Position numbers and translations under genes: made by a program. Positions 32,625 to 43,065 of a stretch of 64,000 bases of DNA are shown here, in pieces. The number at the start of each line of letters is the position of its first letter. Within the stretch, counting starts at the first letter, position 1. The stretch is taken from NCBI GenBank assembly GCA_934277645.1, contig CAKQUX010000004.1:69943-133942 (forward strand). The letters run 5' to 3'. The notes below the pieces were generated by a model that did not search any database, was not told where the DNA came from, and was given only the letters and a program-made list of their open reading frames with translations. This DNA comes from an uncultured Clostridia bacterium (GTDB taxonomy: Bacteria; Bacillota; Clostridia; Christensenellales; CAG-917).

Positions 32625-33530
32625 TCATTCATAATTGTATTCGAGCGTTACATATTCGCTATCAAAATCTACTGTTTTTATTTTATAGCAACCGCAATCC
32701 GCCAAATAATCGTAATACACAAAAAACGCATAATTCGGTTTATGTCCTATTGCTTCGCCTATTTCGTCAAAAGAAATTTTGTCATCGATAACGTCGTTTC
32801 TATTCTGTAAATGCTCAAAAAGCTTTGAATACTCTTCTCGTACTGCATCGAGATTAAGGTCTTTCATAAACGTTAAATCTATAAAATGCCTTATAATTTG
32901 TTTTAAATCTTCGAGATTATCGCTAAGCACGTAGATAGCATACAAAACTGCCTTTATCTTCCCTATTGCTTCGTCGTTTTCTTCTATTCCGTAATTTGGA
33001 GCAATCATAGTTTTTAACTGAGAATCGGTTAAAAAGAAGTTTTCTAACTGCTTTATTTTCAAAACATCGTTATCGCCGTATATGGCGTCCTCAACGAGAA
33101 ATCTCAACAAATTGTCACCAAGTATTATCATATTTTGATATTCAAGTGACTTAGAATTTATGCCGCCGCTTATCGCGAGTTTTATTTTGGGATTATCTGA
33201 ACTTAAATAATTTTTAAACAAATCAACAAAGTTCTCCGTGTCTGTTTTTTCGTCATAATCGTAAAAGGCAACGTCTTGGAAATCTTTTAAATCTACCCAA
33301 CCGACCATACTTGCTTTTGTGAAATAGTTAGGAAAATAAAGTTGCCTGCAAAATGAAGGTTCGATGAACATTCTTACAACTTTGCCGCTCTTACTCTCCG
33401 CAAAAAGAGTCGGCAAATTTGACAAAAATTCGTTTAAGGATAAAATATCTTTCGTTTCGCAATTTTTGCCGCTTCCTATGGAAACTTTTTTAGGAAAAGT
33501 GTTATTCAAAAGGTACAATCTATGTTTCAT
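32625..33530 (-). CDS. Hypothetical protein, about 300 residues
   Basis: 301 residues, soluble, no signal peptide or membrane segment. I do not recognise a family. It opens MKHRLYLLNNTFPKKVSIGSG. A middle part (LAISGGINSKSLEYQNMIILGDNLLRFLVEDA) and a helical section rich in Leu, Asp and Glu (LKQIIRHFIDLTFMKDLNLDAVREEYSKLFEHL) follow. The end is beta-rich with aromatic residues (YAFFVYYDYLADCGCYKIKTVDF). The coding quality and codon use match neighbours, so the gene is real. It follows rho downstream after 140 nt and may be its own unit. Confidence 0.7.
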   Translation of the reverse strand: MKHRLYLLNNTFPKKVSIGSGKNCETKDILSLNEFLSNLPTLFAESKSGKVVRMFIEPSFCRQLYFPNYFTKASMVGWVDLKDFQDVAFYDYDEKTDTENFVDLFKNYLSSDNPKIKLAISGGINSKSLEYQNMIILGDNLLRFLVEDAIYGDNDVLKIKQLENFFLTDSQLKTMIAPNYGIEENDEAIGKIKAVLYAIYVLSDNLEDLKQIIRHFIDLTFMKDLNLDAVREEYSKLFEHLQNRNDVIDDKISFDEIGEAIGHKPNYAFFVYYDYLADCGCYKIKTVDFDSEYVTLEYNYE

Positions 33531-33630
33531 ACTACCTATATTCTCATTACGCTACTACTTATTATACTGACTTAAATACTTGTCGGCACTTTATCATACT
33601 TGTCGATAACGAATTTACCCAAAAAGAACT

Positions 33631-33651
33631 ATGCCTTGCAAAGCAAGGCAT
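33631..33651 (-). terminator. Hairpin downstream of rho
   Basis: ATGCCTTGC-aaa-GCAAGGCAT, nine perfect pairs; minus-strand continuation AGTTCTTTTT is T-rich. Lies 21 bases after the rho stop. Confidence 0.65.
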
Positions 33652-33672
33652 AATAATCGCTAACTGTATTAG

Positions 33673-35130
33673 TTAATTGTTTTTTCCGACAAATACAAAA
33701 CCGTCTTTTTGAATTTTCGCCATTTCGGTTTTTACCATTTCGATAAATTCCTTATTATTTGACGTTTTCGTAAGTTTATAATAAAGTTGTTCGGTTTGCT
33801 CTGCGGTGTCGCCCGAAGTGAGAATCTTTCTTATCGACCAAACCGCATCGAGTTCGTCTTTAGACAAAAGCAATTCTTCTTTTCTCGTTCCGCTCTTTGC
33901 AATGTCTATTGCAGGGAAAATACGCTTTTCGGAAAGTCTTCTGTCAAGGTGAATTTCCATATTGCCCGTGCCTTTGAACTCTTCAAAAATAACGTCGTCC
34001 ATACGGCTACCCGTATCGATAAGCGCGGTTGCTATAATCGTAAGACTGCCGCCGTTTTCGATGTTTCGAGCCGAGCCGAAAAAGCGTTTCGGGCTGTGCA
34101 ACGCGCCCGGATCGATACCGCCGGACAACGTTCTGCCGGTTGGCGGAATCGTAAGGTTGTATGCTCTTGCAAGTCTTGTCAACGAATCGAGCAAGATAAC
34201 GACGTCCTTTCCCATTTCCACAAGACGCTTTGCTCTTGCAAGCAAAAGTTCCGCGGCTTTGGTGTGATGTTCCGGCTCTTCGTCAAAGGTCGAATAAACG
34301 ACTTCGCCGTTTATAGAACGTTGCATGTCAGTGACTTCTTCCGGTCTTTCGTCAACAAGCAAGACTTTCAACACAACGTCCGGATAGTTGACCGCAATCG
34401 AATTTGCGATCATTTTCAAAAGCGTGGTTTTACCTGCCTTAGGAGGCGAAACAATAAGCGCTCTTTGTCCCTTTCCGAGCGGAGCAACCAAATCGATAGC
34501 TCTGGTTGCATAATCGTTAGGCTTGTTCGGCAATTCAAGGAAGAAGCGTTCGTTAGGATAAATCGGAACAAGCTCATCGAAGTTTGGACGTTTCTCGCAC
34601 TTTTCAAAAGGTACGCCGTTTATGGAAATGACCGTATGAAGCGCAGGCGGCTTTCCTTCTTGAATCGTTCTTGCAATACATTTTACGTAGTCACCCGAAC
34701 GAAGCCCGAAACGCTTGATTTTTGCCGAATGAACGTACGCATCCTTTTCGCTGAATTCAAAGTTTTTAACTCGCAAAAAGCCGTAACCGTCCGCATAGAT
34801 TTCAAGCACGCCCTCGCGCTCTTCGTCCAAGCCCGATTGGTCTTTAAGTTGATTATCTTCGCTGAAACGGTTGTTCATTTGATATTGTCCGTTCGCGCTT
34901 TGCGGTTTTTCTTCACCTTCCGCTATGCCGTCTTCGCTTTTAGGCGGTCTGCCCTTTTTCGGCGGTTGCGGCGGTTCGACTTCACCGCTTATAATTGCCA
35001 AAATCTGATTTACAAGCTCCAACTTATTTTTTTTGGTCGGCGAAGACACCCCGACGCTTCTTGCGGTGTTTCTGAGCGCAAAAATATCCATGGATTCAAG
35101 GTCTTCGCGAGTATAATTGTATTGGGACAT
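33673..35130 (-). CDS. rho: Transcription termination factor Rho
   Basis: 485 residues. Hexameric RNA-dependent ATPase that ends transcription. A Rho_N (SAP-like) domain fills about 1-50. A low-complexity Pro/Lys/Asn/Gln insertion follows (about 51-105, [16 protein letters not shown]), then the cold-shock RNA-binding domain ([13 protein letters not shown]). Walker A is [15 protein letters not shown], Walker B region [15 protein letters not shown], then [22 protein letters not shown] and the arginine-finger region. GGAGG lies upstream. Rho with a disordered N-terminal insertion is seen in several Clostridia. Confidence 0.96.
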   Translation of the reverse strand: MSQYNYTREDLESMDIFALRNTARSVGVSSPTKKNKLELVNQILAIISGEVEPPQPPKKGRPPKSEDGIAEGEEKPQSANGQYQMNNRFSEDNQLKDQSGLDEEREGVLEIYADGYGFLRVKNFEFSEKDAYVHSAKIKRFGLRSGDYVKCIARTIQEGKPPALHTVISINGVPFEKCEKRPNFDELVPIYPNERFFLELPNKPNDYATRAIDLVAPLGKGQRALIVSPPKAGKTTLLKMIANSIAVNYPDVVLKVLLVDERPEEVTDMQRSINGEVVYSTFDEEPEHHTKAAELLLARAKRLVEMGKDVVILLDSLTRLARAYNLTIPPTGRTLSGGIDPGALHSPKRFFGSARNIENGGSLTIIATALIDTGSRMDDVIFEEFKGTGNMEIHLDRRLSEKRIFPAIDIAKSGTRKEELLLSKDELDAVWSIRKILTSGDTAEQTEQLYYKLTKTSNNKEFIEMVKTEMAKIQKDGFVFVGKNN

Positions 35131-35239
35131 ATTTCCTCCGTTTAAAAATAGCGTAGATTAAAGCGAAACGCTTTGAAAAAACGCAAAATATTGCTAACTA
35201 AACAGAACTTGCTTTCACAAATTCATTACAACAAAATTT

Positions 35240-35266
35240 ATCTAAGGCGGCCAAGCCGCCATAGAT
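35240..35266 (-). terminator. Terminator of the prs / MBL-hydrolase unit
   Basis: ATCTAAGGCGGC-caa-GCCGCCATAGAT with one mismatch; the minus-strand side continues AAATTTTGTTGT. Confidence 0.65.
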
Positions 35267-35295
35267 AACTATTGCCGATATAATATATTTTATTA

Positions 35296-35952
35296 CTATT
35301 TAATCTGAACTTTGTCTAAAACGACAACTTTGGTAGATTCGCCGTCGAAATCCGCTCTATCGTATTCGAGAGTATCGGATTCCGCATAAATAACGTCTTC
35401 TTCTTCAAACAAATCAATAAATTCGTTCAATTTGTCAATATCTAATTCGCAATCTTTTGTACGATAATGCATAGGAATGACGATATCCGGCATTATTTTG
35501 TCAACGTATTCTTTTGCCTGCACCGCGTCGATTGTAAAATTGCCGCCTATCGGAACGAATAAAATATCGACAGGCATAATAGCTTCAACAATCGTAACGT
35601 TGCATTCCTCTCCGATATCGCCGAGGTGGCAAAGTTCAACGCCGTCCATTCTGAATTTAAAAATTAAGTTTTCGCCCCTTTTAGCCCCTTTGCAGTCATC
35701 GTGATACGAATGCATACTTTGAATATGTATGCCGTCAACTTCAAAAGCACCGAGCTCATCGATAATTCTTGGCGAACCGAGCACCGATTTTATGGCGTTG
35801 TGGTCGCTGTGTCTATGGCTAACCGTAACGGCATTCGCCATAACCTTCGGCATAGGAAAACCGACGCTTTCATCGAATGGGTCGGTGACAATCGTCGTAC
35901 CCGTGCTTTCAACGAGCTTGAATGAACTGTGGCCAAGCCAAGTGATTTTCAA
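35296..35952 (-). CDS. Metallo-beta-lactamase-fold hydrolase (UlaG/YtkL-like)
   Basis: 218 residues. The start MKITWLGHSSFKLVE, the metal motif SHRHSDHN (HxHxDH) near residue 47-54, a later HSYHDD and LCHLGDIGEE, and IVIPMHYRTKD near 160 match the small UPF0173/UlaG-like MBL-fold hydrolases. These bind two metals; the physiological substrate of this subgroup is unknown. The gene is 15 bases downstream of prs and probably co-transcribed. Confidence 0.85.
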   Translation of the reverse strand: MKITWLGHSSFKLVESTGTTIVTDPFDESVGFPMPKVMANAVTVSHRHSDHNAIKSVLGSPRIIDELGAFEVDGIHIQSMHSYHDDCKGAKRGENLIFKFRMDGVELCHLGDIGEECNVTIVEAIMPVDILFVPIGGNFTIDAVQAKEYVDKIMPDIVIPMHYRTKDCELDIDKLNEFIDLFEEEDVIYAESDTLEYDRADFDGESTKVVVLDKVQIK

Positions 35953-35967
35953 AATTTTCTCCTTCGC

Positions 35968-37110
35968 TTATTTTTTAAGTAATAACTTTATTTTTTCAAT
36001 TGGGTCAATAAGCTTTCCAACTGATTCGTTAAAATTGCAAGCCGCAATAATATAACCGATATATTTTGACATATCGCTTTCGATAAACCAATCGCAATTT
36101 TTAAGTTCAGGTATTCTGTAAGTAAGGTTTGTTGAAATAACTGCTTCGAACAAGCCTTCTTCGTGCGCCTTATTGAACTTTTCGACGCCTTCCGTGAAAA
36201 GCGGGAACGTTGCGGAAAGGAAGATTTTGTTTGCTCCCTTTTCTTTGAGTTCCTTTGCGAGTTTGATGACCGAGTCACCCGTTGCGATGATGTCGTCTGC
36301 AACGAAAATATTTTTACCTTCGACGCTGCCGCCGATGTATTCGTGAGCGATGATAGGATTACGTCCGTTTACGACTTTTGTATAGTCACGGCGTTTGAAG
36401 AACATTCCGAGATCAACGCCCAAAACCGAAGCGTAATAAATGTTTCTCGTCATTGCGCCTTCGTCAGGAGATACGACCATAAAGTTGTCGTGCAAATCGA
36501 GATCGGGGTATCTTCTCTTCATTGCTTTCAGGACTTGATAATATGCAAAGTAATTGTCAAAGCCCATAAGCGGAACGGCGTTTTGAACTCTCGGGTCGTG
36601 AGCGTCGAAAGTGATAATATCTCTTACGCCCATCGATTGAAGTTCTTGAAGCATAGAAGCGCAATCGAGAGATTCGCGTCCTGCTCTGCGATGTTGTCTG
36701 CCGCCGTAAAGCATAGGCATAATGACCGTAATTCTGTAAGGTTTGCCGTTGCAAGCCGCAATAACTCTTTTAAGATCGGCATAATGTTCGTCCGGAGTAA
36801 CAGGAATTTCTTGTCCGTAGAAATTGTACTTTATGCCGTGATTGCCGACGTCGCAAATAATGTAAAGGTCTTTACCCCTTACCGTATCGAGTATCATCGC
36901 TTTTCCGTCGCCCGAAGTAAATCTCGGGAATGCAGAATCGATTATAAACGAATCGCAAGATAAATTGTTTTCTACCTTCGATTCACCAAACATTTTCATT
37001 AAACGTTGGTCAACTTGCTTGGCCAATTCCATTGCGCCCGGTAAGGCGATAATGGCAAGAGGCGCGGCGCTTTTTTTGCTCGATAACGTGTTGTCAAATA
37101 TCGGCGTCAT
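35968..37110 (-). CDS. prs: Ribose-phosphate pyrophosphokinase (long clostridial type)
   Basis: 380 residues, longer than the classic 315-residue PrsA. It makes PRPP from ribose-5-phosphate and ATP for nucleotide, His and Trp synthesis. Visible are MPMLYGGRQHRRAGRESLDC (the RQDRK-type ATP loop, altered), DAHDPRVQNAVP, the flexible-loop and pyrophosphate regions, and the PRPP-binding motif IFVADDIIATGDSV near 275. An N-terminal extension and an insertion account for the extra length; such long forms are common in Clostridia. Confidence 0.92.
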   Translation of the reverse strand: MTPIFDNTLSSKKSAAPLAIIALPGAMELAKQVDQRLMKMFGESKVENNLSCDSFIIDSAFPRFTSGDGKAMILDTVRGKDLYIICDVGNHGIKYNFYGQEIPVTPDEHYADLKRVIAACNGKPYRITVIMPMLYGGRQHRRAGRESLDCASMLQELQSMGVRDIITFDAHDPRVQNAVPLMGFDNYFAYYQVLKAMKRRYPDLDLHDNFMVVSPDEGAMTRNIYYASVLGVDLGMFFKRRDYTKVVNGRNPIIAHEYIGGSVEGKNIFVADDIIATGDSVIKLAKELKEKGANKIFLSATFPLFTEGVEKFNKAHEEGLFEAVISTNLTYRIPELKNCDWFIESDMSKYIGYIIAACNFNESVGKLIDPIEKIKLLLKK

Positions 37111-37218
37111 TTGTATCCTCCATAATTCTATGAATCATTATACCATAAATTTAAAAATACACAAGAAATTATTTGCCAAATTAAGAAGTAATTTGTAACT
37201 TTTTAAAAAACTATTATA

Positions 37219-37247
37219 TTGACACTTTGCCTTAGTTATATTATAAT
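37219..37247 (+). promoter_or_regulatory. Consensus sigma-A promoter of the paired membrane-protein operon
   Basis: TTGACA (37219-37224), 17-nt spacer, TATAAT (37242-37247); both hexamers perfect. The first gene starts 31 nt downstream. Confidence 0.85.
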
Positions 37248-37277
37248 TTATTTATATTATTGATAAGGAGCATAATT

Positions 37278-38432
37278 ATGCAAAAAAGAAAACTTTTTAA
37301 CATCTTGCGCATCGTTTGCTATTGCTTAGGTTTTCCACTTTTGTTCCTCATAGGCCTTATTGCATCTATGCCTTTCTTTGGCGAGCCTGTTTATGCAGAC
37401 GCTTGCGCAAACGGCATTTTGATTCTTTTGGGTATGTGGGCTATCGTTGAAATCGTACGCTTCGGCATGAAATTTGCGTTAAGAAAAAGCCGTTTACTTC
37501 AAACAATCGTTACGGTCGCAGTCGTAATTATCGTTATGGCTCTTCCTATGTTTATTATGGACGGCGTTTTAAGCAAACAATACAACCAAATTGTTTCAGA
37601 CAACAAAACCATTGTCGTATCGTTTGACGAAGGTAGCAAAATCGAAGTCAACGGCGAAACCGCAGTCGAACTTACCGACAAGCTTGAAGTTCCGACCGAT
37701 TTCTACAATGCGGGCTTCACAACCGAAAACTACGAAAAACAAGTAGGCTGGATGAAAGCCGTCACCAACACAAAGCGTCGCGACAGCATGTACTACTACA
37801 AGCTCATTATGGAAACCGACAGCTATATGCAAAAGACGGGCATCAACAAATGGCTCAACTTCAACGATTATAAGTTCAGCAATTACGAAGAATCAACCGG
37901 CGACGGTTTAGCTTACGGTCTTACGTCGACAATCAAAAAAGATATCGATACCAACAGACAAATCATTGCTCTTTACTATTATCAAACCGAAGTTTTGCAC
38001 GCTACTCCGTCGTCGGAACTTACCGTCAGATATTACGTTGCAACCGGCAACACCTACAACCTTGACGGCAAAATCACTGCTCTTGTAAACGGCGAAGGTT
38101 TGGATGCAATTAACAGCGTAGAAGGTTTGAACAGAGTTGCCGCTTTAAAAGCAGTTGCGACAAGCGTTTCAAAATCGAATATGAGCCTTAGCTCACTCTA
38201 CGAACTTCAACTTCACATTCAAACAAGACCATCGCTTTACCCTGTTCTTGCAGTAAGAAATTACATTTACATCTTCGTCGGAATCGTTGCGTTTATGTAC
38301 GTTCTCATTTATCTTCTCAACGAAAAGAGACTTGCGACGCCTGAAGACGAAATGATTACTTGCTGCCTTAAAAAACTTCGCAAAAGCGACGAAAAGATAG
38401 AAAACGCAAAAGGGGGAAATGAAAATGAGTGA
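37278..38432 (+). CDS. Membrane protein of unknown function, first of a paralogous pair
   Basis: 384 residues from MQKRKLFNI with AAGGAG eight bases upstream. Three hydrophobic segments near the N-terminus (about 12-35, 45-65, 75-100), then a large extracytoplasmic domain of about 220 residues rich in Asn, Asp and Tyr (VGWMKAVTNTKRRDSMYYYKLIMETDSYM). A C-terminal membrane segment (YIYIFVGIVAFMYVLIYLL) and a charged tail follow. The first segment, YCLGFPLLFLIGLIASMP, is closely similar to YVIGFPLLMVVAILCSMP in the next gene, and both share the N-TM / large outer domain / C-TM plan. I do not recognise the family. A perfect promoter implies high expression. Confidence 0.75.
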   Translation: MQKRKLFNILRIVCYCLGFPLLFLIGLIASMPFFGEPVYADACANGILILLGMWAIVEIVRFGMKFALRKSRLLQTIVTVAVVIIVMALPMFIMDGVLSKQYNQIVSDNKTIVVSFDEGSKIEVNGETAVELTDKLEVPTDFYNAGFTTENYEKQVGWMKAVTNTKRRDSMYYYKLIMETDSYMQKTGINKWLNFNDYKFSNYEESTGDGLAYGLTSTIKKDIDTNRQIIALYYYQTEVLHATPSSELTVRYYVATGNTYNLDGKITALVNGEGLDAINSVEGLNRVAALKAVATSVSKSNMSLSSLYELQLHIQTRPSLYPVLAVRNYIYIFVGIVAFMYVLIYLLNEKRLATPEDEMITCCLKKLRKSDEKIENAKGGNENE

Positions 38433-39882
38433 TTCGGCTAAAAAAGCATTAATGATATCAATGGACGTCATTTTGTACGTCATCGGTTTCCCGCTTCTTA
38501 TGGTTGTTGCAATTCTTTGCTCTATGCCATACATCAAAGCAGGTCTTTACGGTTTGACCGCTTGCGTCCCGATTATCTTGGTCGTACTCGTTTGGGTCGC
38601 CACCGGCGTCACCGAACTTGTCATCAGACTTGTCGGCAAAAAGAAAATGGACGGCGTTGAAGACAAAAAGAAAGCTCTCAACAAACAAGGCTTAAAAATG
38701 ATTATCGCAATCTTTGTCTGCCTTACCGTTTTCGCAATTTTCCTTGACATCGTATTACCTCCGCTTCTTAACAAAGCAACGCAAGGCACAATCAAATACG
38801 AAGACATCGTTATGGACGGCACGAGCCAAAGCGACAAGCAACGCGCACTTTTTGACAAATTCGTCGAATGGAACGTCGATAACGGAAATCTCAACGAAAA
38901 GACTTTCGCCGCAATGGATGAAGAATTTGGCGAAAGCGCAGAAAGCGTAAAAGCGACTTTCATCGCAAACGCAAAACAATTCAGAGAAAGCAAGAAGACT
39001 TCGCCTTGGAGACAAACAGGTCTTTACAAAGCAAACGACGACACTTGCTTTACCGCAAAATATAAAGACAAGATTATCGCCGACTACAAAAAGGAAGCAT
39101 TGAACTGCGCGGAAATCAACACCGTCATCAAAAAATGCTTCAACTCTATCGACGCAGCATATCAATCGTTTGACCCGTTGTCAATCGAACTTGCTCTCGA
39201 AGATATGAATTTCCTTTTCGAGTACAATCACGACGCTCTTACCGATATCGCAAAAGTTTATTGGGGTGACGAATTGGGACATTCCGACACGGGCGACTAC
39301 GAACTTGTCGACAGTGACTACAAATATCAATGGTGTATCTTGGACCTTATCGGTTCGATCCCTGAAAACGAAATGATCGACCAAAACTTATCACTTCTCG
39401 ATATGGCTTGGAAACTTCATAAAGATTCGGCAGGCAACATCGCAACCCACAACGAAAAACGCGGTATCCTCGACTATATGAATATGGCTTGGATTAACAG
39501 CATCGGTCTTCTCGGAATCGTTTCGGTCACGTCAATCAGAAACTGGTTCTACTTCTTCAGCGCAGTAATTATTCTTGCTTCGCTTGTAAGATATTTCATT
39601 GCTCGCCCAGCTTACTACGGAGTCGAATTTACCTTCGATAAGCAAAAAGACGAGTCTGAAATGACCGAAAAGGAACTCGAAAAGAAACGCCTTGCAGAAG
39701 AAAAGAAGGCTGCAAAACTTGCTAAGGCCGCAGAAAAGAAAGCGGCAAAAGAGCAAGCCAAAGCAGAAAAAGCAGCTATGCAAGACGAAGCGGCGGCCAC
39801 TACCGAAGAAGCTCCGGTAACTGAAACCCCGACAGACGAATCTCCTGCAGAAGAAGCACCTAAGTCTGAAGAAAACAACTAA
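38419..39882 (+). CDS. Membrane protein of unknown function, second paralogue, Lys/Ala/Glu-rich tail
   Basis: 487 residues; an alternative start two codons later (MSDSAKK) has better spacing to the GGGGGA site. It overlaps the previous gene by 14 bases. Three N-terminal hydrophobic segments (about 14-36, 42-65, 92-115), an outer domain of about 260 residues, and a membrane segment near 375-393. A cytosolic tail of about 80 residues is dominated by Lys, Ala and Glu (EKKRLAEEKKAAKLAKAAEKK), a likely helix or coiled coil, and ends in a Pro/Glu/Thr-rich stretch. No family recognised; the pair appears to act together. Confidence 0.75.
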   Translation: MKMSDSAKKALMISMDVILYVIGFPLLMVVAILCSMPYIKAGLYGLTACVPIILVVLVWVATGVTELVIRLVGKKKMDGVEDKKKALNKQGLKMIIAIFVCLTVFAIFLDIVLPPLLNKATQGTIKYEDIVMDGTSQSDKQRALFDKFVEWNVDNGNLNEKTFAAMDEEFGESAESVKATFIANAKQFRESKKTSPWRQTGLYKANDDTCFTAKYKDKIIADYKKEALNCAEINTVIKKCFNSIDAAYQSFDPLSIELALEDMNFLFEYNHDALTDIAKVYWGDELGHSDTGDYELVDSDYKYQWCILDLIGSIPENEMIDQNLSLLDMAWKLHKDSAGNIATHNEKRGILDYMNMAWINSIGLLGIVSVTSIRNWFYFFSAVIILASLVRYFIARPAYYGVEFTFDKQKDESEMTEKELEKKRLAEEKKAAKLAKAAEKKAAKEQAKAEKAAMQDEAAATTEEAPVTETPTDESPAEEAPKSEENN

Positions 39883-39897
39883 TTGTTTTTAACACAT

Positions 39898-39926
39898 AAA
39901 AAGGCGATACATAGTATCGCCTTTTT
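39898..39926. terminator. Bidirectional terminator
   Basis: AAAAAGGCGATAC-ata-GTATCGCCTTTTT, thirteen perfect pairs, 16 bases after the second membrane-protein gene. It can also serve hemW on the minus strand. Confidence 0.9.
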
Positions 39927-40051
39927 ATTTTCGTTTTATGAATTTTATATCATTATAAATAATTCATTTATAGTTTTAAAACAATTTCTTTATCGCCATA
40001 AACCATTTGTTTATAGCCTTTAAACAATTAACGTATCTCTAATTTCGAAGA

Positions 40052-41149
40052 TTACATAAACTCGACCAGAATCGAATTCATAACTTCGAAGCCTCGTTTG
40101 TTTAAGGCTACTCTATCGTCACTAAAATCAAAGAATTCCGAATATTTATTCAACGTGTCTTCATATCCGCAAAAATAATCTTTAGGAACACCCTTCACTT
40201 GTCTGAGTCCAAGCATAAGCCTTTCAAATCTTACGTCGTCAACCGATAAAGTCGAAGAAACGCGTTTTTGACTTCCGTTTAAAACGGCGGTATATTCTTC
40301 AAAGGTGTTCGGATTTGAAAATCTTACGTCGTCAATCATCGAGTGGGCAGAAACGCCGTATCCGCGATAATTCACCCTATCCCAATACGAGCAATTATGT
40401 TTAGATTCATACCCTGCTACTGCGAAATTAGAAACTTCATAACGCTTATAGCCGACATCTTCCGCCTTATCTATGACTTTTGAAAAACAATCGGCAACGA
40501 AGTCTTCACTAGGTAAAACTATCTGCTTATTCTTTACCTGTTCGCAAAGTCTTGTTCCGTCTTCGACCTGCAACGTATAGCACGATAAATGCTTTACGCC
40601 GAAATTACTAAACGTCGAAATCGTTGCCGTTACGTCGTCTAAGTTCTGTTTTGGCAGTCCTAACATTAAATCGCAACTGACGTTGTCAAATGTCTTAACG
40701 GCTGTTTCAATCGCTTTAATCGCCATCGAAGCATTGTGCACTCTGTCTAACGTTCTTAAAATTTCGTCGTTTAGACTTTGGATGCCTATACTTATGCGAT
40801 TAAAACCGATTTCTTTGTAAGCGTCGAGTTTTTCTTGGGTCACCGACTCGGGATTGCATTCGATTGTGAGTTCGGTCGGCTCAAACTTTCCGTTTGCCGC
40901 AAAAAAATTTTTTATCGCATCAAAAACTTTTTTAATGCTACTTGCGGGCAAAAGACTCGGCGTTCCACCGCCGAAATAAACCGTAGAAACTTCACTGTCT
41001 TTTAAATTGTCATCGCATAAGGAAATCTCCTTAGTTACTAAGGAGATATAATCGTCAATCAAATCCTGACGAGGAAAAGACACAAAATCACAATATGCGC
41101 ATTTTTTTCTACAAAAAGGAAAATGCACGTAAACACCGATTTTATTCAT
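40052..41149 (-). CDS. hemW: HemW-like radical SAM heme chaperone
   Basis: 365 residues from [13 protein letters not shown]; the open frame extends eight codons upstream. The radical SAM motif is CRKKCAYC (CxxxCxxC), followed by [19 protein letters not shown] and [11 protein letters not shown]. These are typical of the HemN/HemW group. The extra CxF after the cluster (CDF) and absence of the HemN-specific N-terminus favour HemW, a heme chaperone, over coproporphyrinogen dehydrogenase. The start overlaps the lepA end by eight bases, the usual lepA-hemW order in Firmicutes. Confidence 0.93.
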   Translation of the reverse strand: MNKIGVYVHFPFCRKKCAYCDFVSFPRQDLIDDYISLVTKEISLCDDNLKDSEVSTVYFGGGTPSLLPASSIKKVFDAIKNFFAANGKFEPTELTIECNPESVTQEKLDAYKEIGFNRISIGIQSLNDEILRTLDRVHNASMAIKAIETAVKTFDNVSCDLMLGLPKQNLDDVTATISTFSNFGVKHLSCYTLQVEDGTRLCEQVKNKQIVLPSEDFVADCFSKVIDKAEDVGYKRYEVSNFAVAGYESKHNCSYWDRVNYRGYGVSAHSMIDDVRFSNPNTFEEYTAVLNGSQKRVSSTLSVDDVRFERLMLGLRQVKGVPKDYFCGYEDTLNKYSEFFDFSDDRVALNKRGFEVMNSILVEFM

Positions 41150-42941
41150 CGTCAAGTTTAAGTATGCTTGCAAAGGCTTCGCTCGGTACTTCGACGCTTC
41201 CGACTTTACGCATACGCTTCTTTCCTTCCTTTTGTTTTTCGAGAAGTTTTTTCTTTCTCGTTATATCGCCGCCGTAGCATTTTGCAAGAACGTCTTTTCT
41301 GACCGCTTTAACGGTTTCGCGAGCAATAATTTTTCCGCCGATAGCGGCTTGAATAGGCACTTCAAAAAGCTGACGAGGAATTACGTCTTTAAGTTTTTCG
41401 GCAAGTCGTCTACCTCTGTCGTATGCCTTGTCTTTGTGGACGATAATGCTCAACGCATCGCAAATATCGCCGTTGAGAAGCAAATCAAGCTTTACAAGGT
41501 CGCTCTTGACGTAACCTTTAATTTCATAGTCAAGGCTTGCATAACCGCGCGTACGCGATTTAAGCGTATCAAAAAAGTCGTATATAATTTCATTGAGAGG
41601 AATGTCGTATGTAATCATAACTCTCGTAGGGTCGATATAAGTCATATCGATAAAAATTCCTCGCTTATCTTGACACAATTCCATAATAGGCCCTACGTAT
41701 TCGGGCGGCGTATAAAGCATCGCCTTTACGATAGGTTCTTCGATAAAGTCTATTTCGGAAGCAGGCGGAAGCATTGTCGGGTTTTCGACCAAAAGCACTT
41801 CGCCGTTCGTTTTCGTGACTCTGTACGAAACGCTCGGCGCAGTCGTAACAAGGTCAAGATCGAACTCCCTTTCGAGTCTTTCTTCAATAATCTCCATATG
41901 AAGAAGTCCCAAAAAGCCGCAACGGAAACCAAAGCCCAATGCAAGCGAATTTTCAGGTTCGAATTGAAGTGACGCATCGTTAAGTTGCAATTTTAAAAGT
42001 GCTTCTTTCAGATCGTCGTATCTTGCGCCGTCCGCAGGGAAAACGCCGGCATAAACCATCGGTTGAACTTTTTTATACCCGGGCAAGGCTTCTTTTGCAG
42101 GGTTTTCGGCGTTCGTAATCGTATCGCCGACAGCGGTATCTCTTACGTTCTTTATGCTTGCCGCAATATACCCTACGTCGCCGGCTTTAAGAGAATCGAC
42201 AGGTCGCATATTAGGCGAAAAACAGCCGACTTCGACGACTTCAAATTCCTTTCCGGTAGCAAACATCTTAATTTTATCTTTCGCTTTGACTTCGCCGTCA
42301 AACACTCTGACCATTGAAATAGCACCACGATAATTATCGTAAAAGCTGTCGAAAATCAGAGCTTTGAGCGGAGCATTTTCATCGCCCTTAGGCGGTGGTA
42401 ATTGCGTTACGATAGCCTTTAAAACGTCTTCGATGCCTATGCCCTCTTTCGCGCTTATAAGCGGAGCGTTCGTAGTGTCAAGACCGATTATATCTTCGAT
42501 TTCAAGTTTTACTTTTTCGACGTCCGCGCTCGGCAAATCTATCTTGTTGATGACAGGAACTATTTCAAGGTCGTGATCGAGCGCAAGATAAACGTTTGTA
42601 AGCGTCTGCGCTTCGACGCCTTGCGTACTGTCAACAATGAGCAAAGCCCCTTCGCAAGCCGCTAGGCTGCGTGAAACCTCGTAAGTAAAGTCAACGTGTC
42701 CGGGAGTATCGATAAGGTTCAAAATGTATTCCTTACCCTCATATTCATAAAACATTTTGCACGTTTGCAGTTTTATGGTGATGCCGCGCTCACGTTCGAT
42801 GTCCATATTATCTAAAAGTTGCGCTTCCATATCACGCTCGGCAACCGTACCTGTCTTCTCGATTAGGCGATCGGCAAGCGTGCTTTTTCCGTGGTCGATA
42901 TGGGCAATTATTGAAAAGTTTCTTACGTTATCTTGGCTCAA
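41142..42941 (-). CDS. lepA: Elongation factor 4 (LepA)
   Basis: 599 residues, family length. Ribosomal back-translocase/assembly GTPase. G1 is [15 protein letters not shown] (residues 10-24), G2 RGITIK, G3 DTPGHVDF and G4 NKIDLP. The LepA-specific C-terminal domain carries [32 protein letters not shown] and ends with the lysine-rich [18 protein letters not shown]. First gene of lepA-hemW, divergent from the LUD gene. Confidence 0.97.
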   Translation of the reverse strand: MSQDNVRNFSIIAHIDHGKSTLADRLIEKTGTVAERDMEAQLLDNMDIERERGITIKLQTCKMFYEYEGKEYILNLIDTPGHVDFTYEVSRSLAACEGALLIVDSTQGVEAQTLTNVYLALDHDLEIVPVINKIDLPSADVEKVKLEIEDIIGLDTTNAPLISAKEGIGIEDVLKAIVTQLPPPKGDENAPLKALIFDSFYDNYRGAISMVRVFDGEVKAKDKIKMFATGKEFEVVEVGCFSPNMRPVDSLKAGDVGYIAASIKNVRDTAVGDTITNAENPAKEALPGYKKVQPMVYAGVFPADGARYDDLKEALLKLQLNDASLQFEPENSLALGFGFRCGFLGLLHMEIIEERLEREFDLDLVTTAPSVSYRVTKTNGEVLLVENPTMLPPASEIDFIEEPIVKAMLYTPPEYVGPIMELCQDKRGIFIDMTYIDPTRVMITYDIPLNEIIYDFFDTLKSRTRGYASLDYEIKGYVKSDLVKLDLLLNGDICDALSIIVHKDKAYDRGRRLAEKLKDVIPRQLFEVPIQAAIGGKIIARETVKAVRKDVLAKCYGGDITRKKKLLEKQKEGKKRMRKVGSVEVPSEAFASILKLDDE

Positions 42942-43003
42942 TGCAGTCCTCGCTTATATAAACCGATAAATCAAATTTGTGATTTATAGTTTTACCGTTA
43001 GTC

Positions 43004-43032
43004 TTGACAACATTATAGTAAAAATTTATAAT
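43004..43032 (+). promoter_or_regulatory. Consensus sigma-A promoter of the LUD-domain gene
   Basis: TTGACA (43004-43009), 17-nt spacer, TATAAT (43027-43032); perfect hexamers. The start codon is 33 nt downstream. Confidence 0.85.
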
Positions 43033-43065
43033 TTAGGCAATCAGAATTTTTATAGCGAGGGAAAA

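Noticed and set aside
33787..35145. Long 452-codon open frame on the plus strand opposite rho
   Set aside because: It is the antisense shadow of rho: rho has all its motifs in frame, and the plus-strand product is a Phe/Arg/Cys-rich sequence with no family features or ribosome site.
39600..39882. Lys/Ala/Glu-rich tail as a frameshift or assembly artefact
   Set aside because: The frame stays open with consistent codon use up to the terminator; low-complexity tails of this kind are common in membrane proteins.
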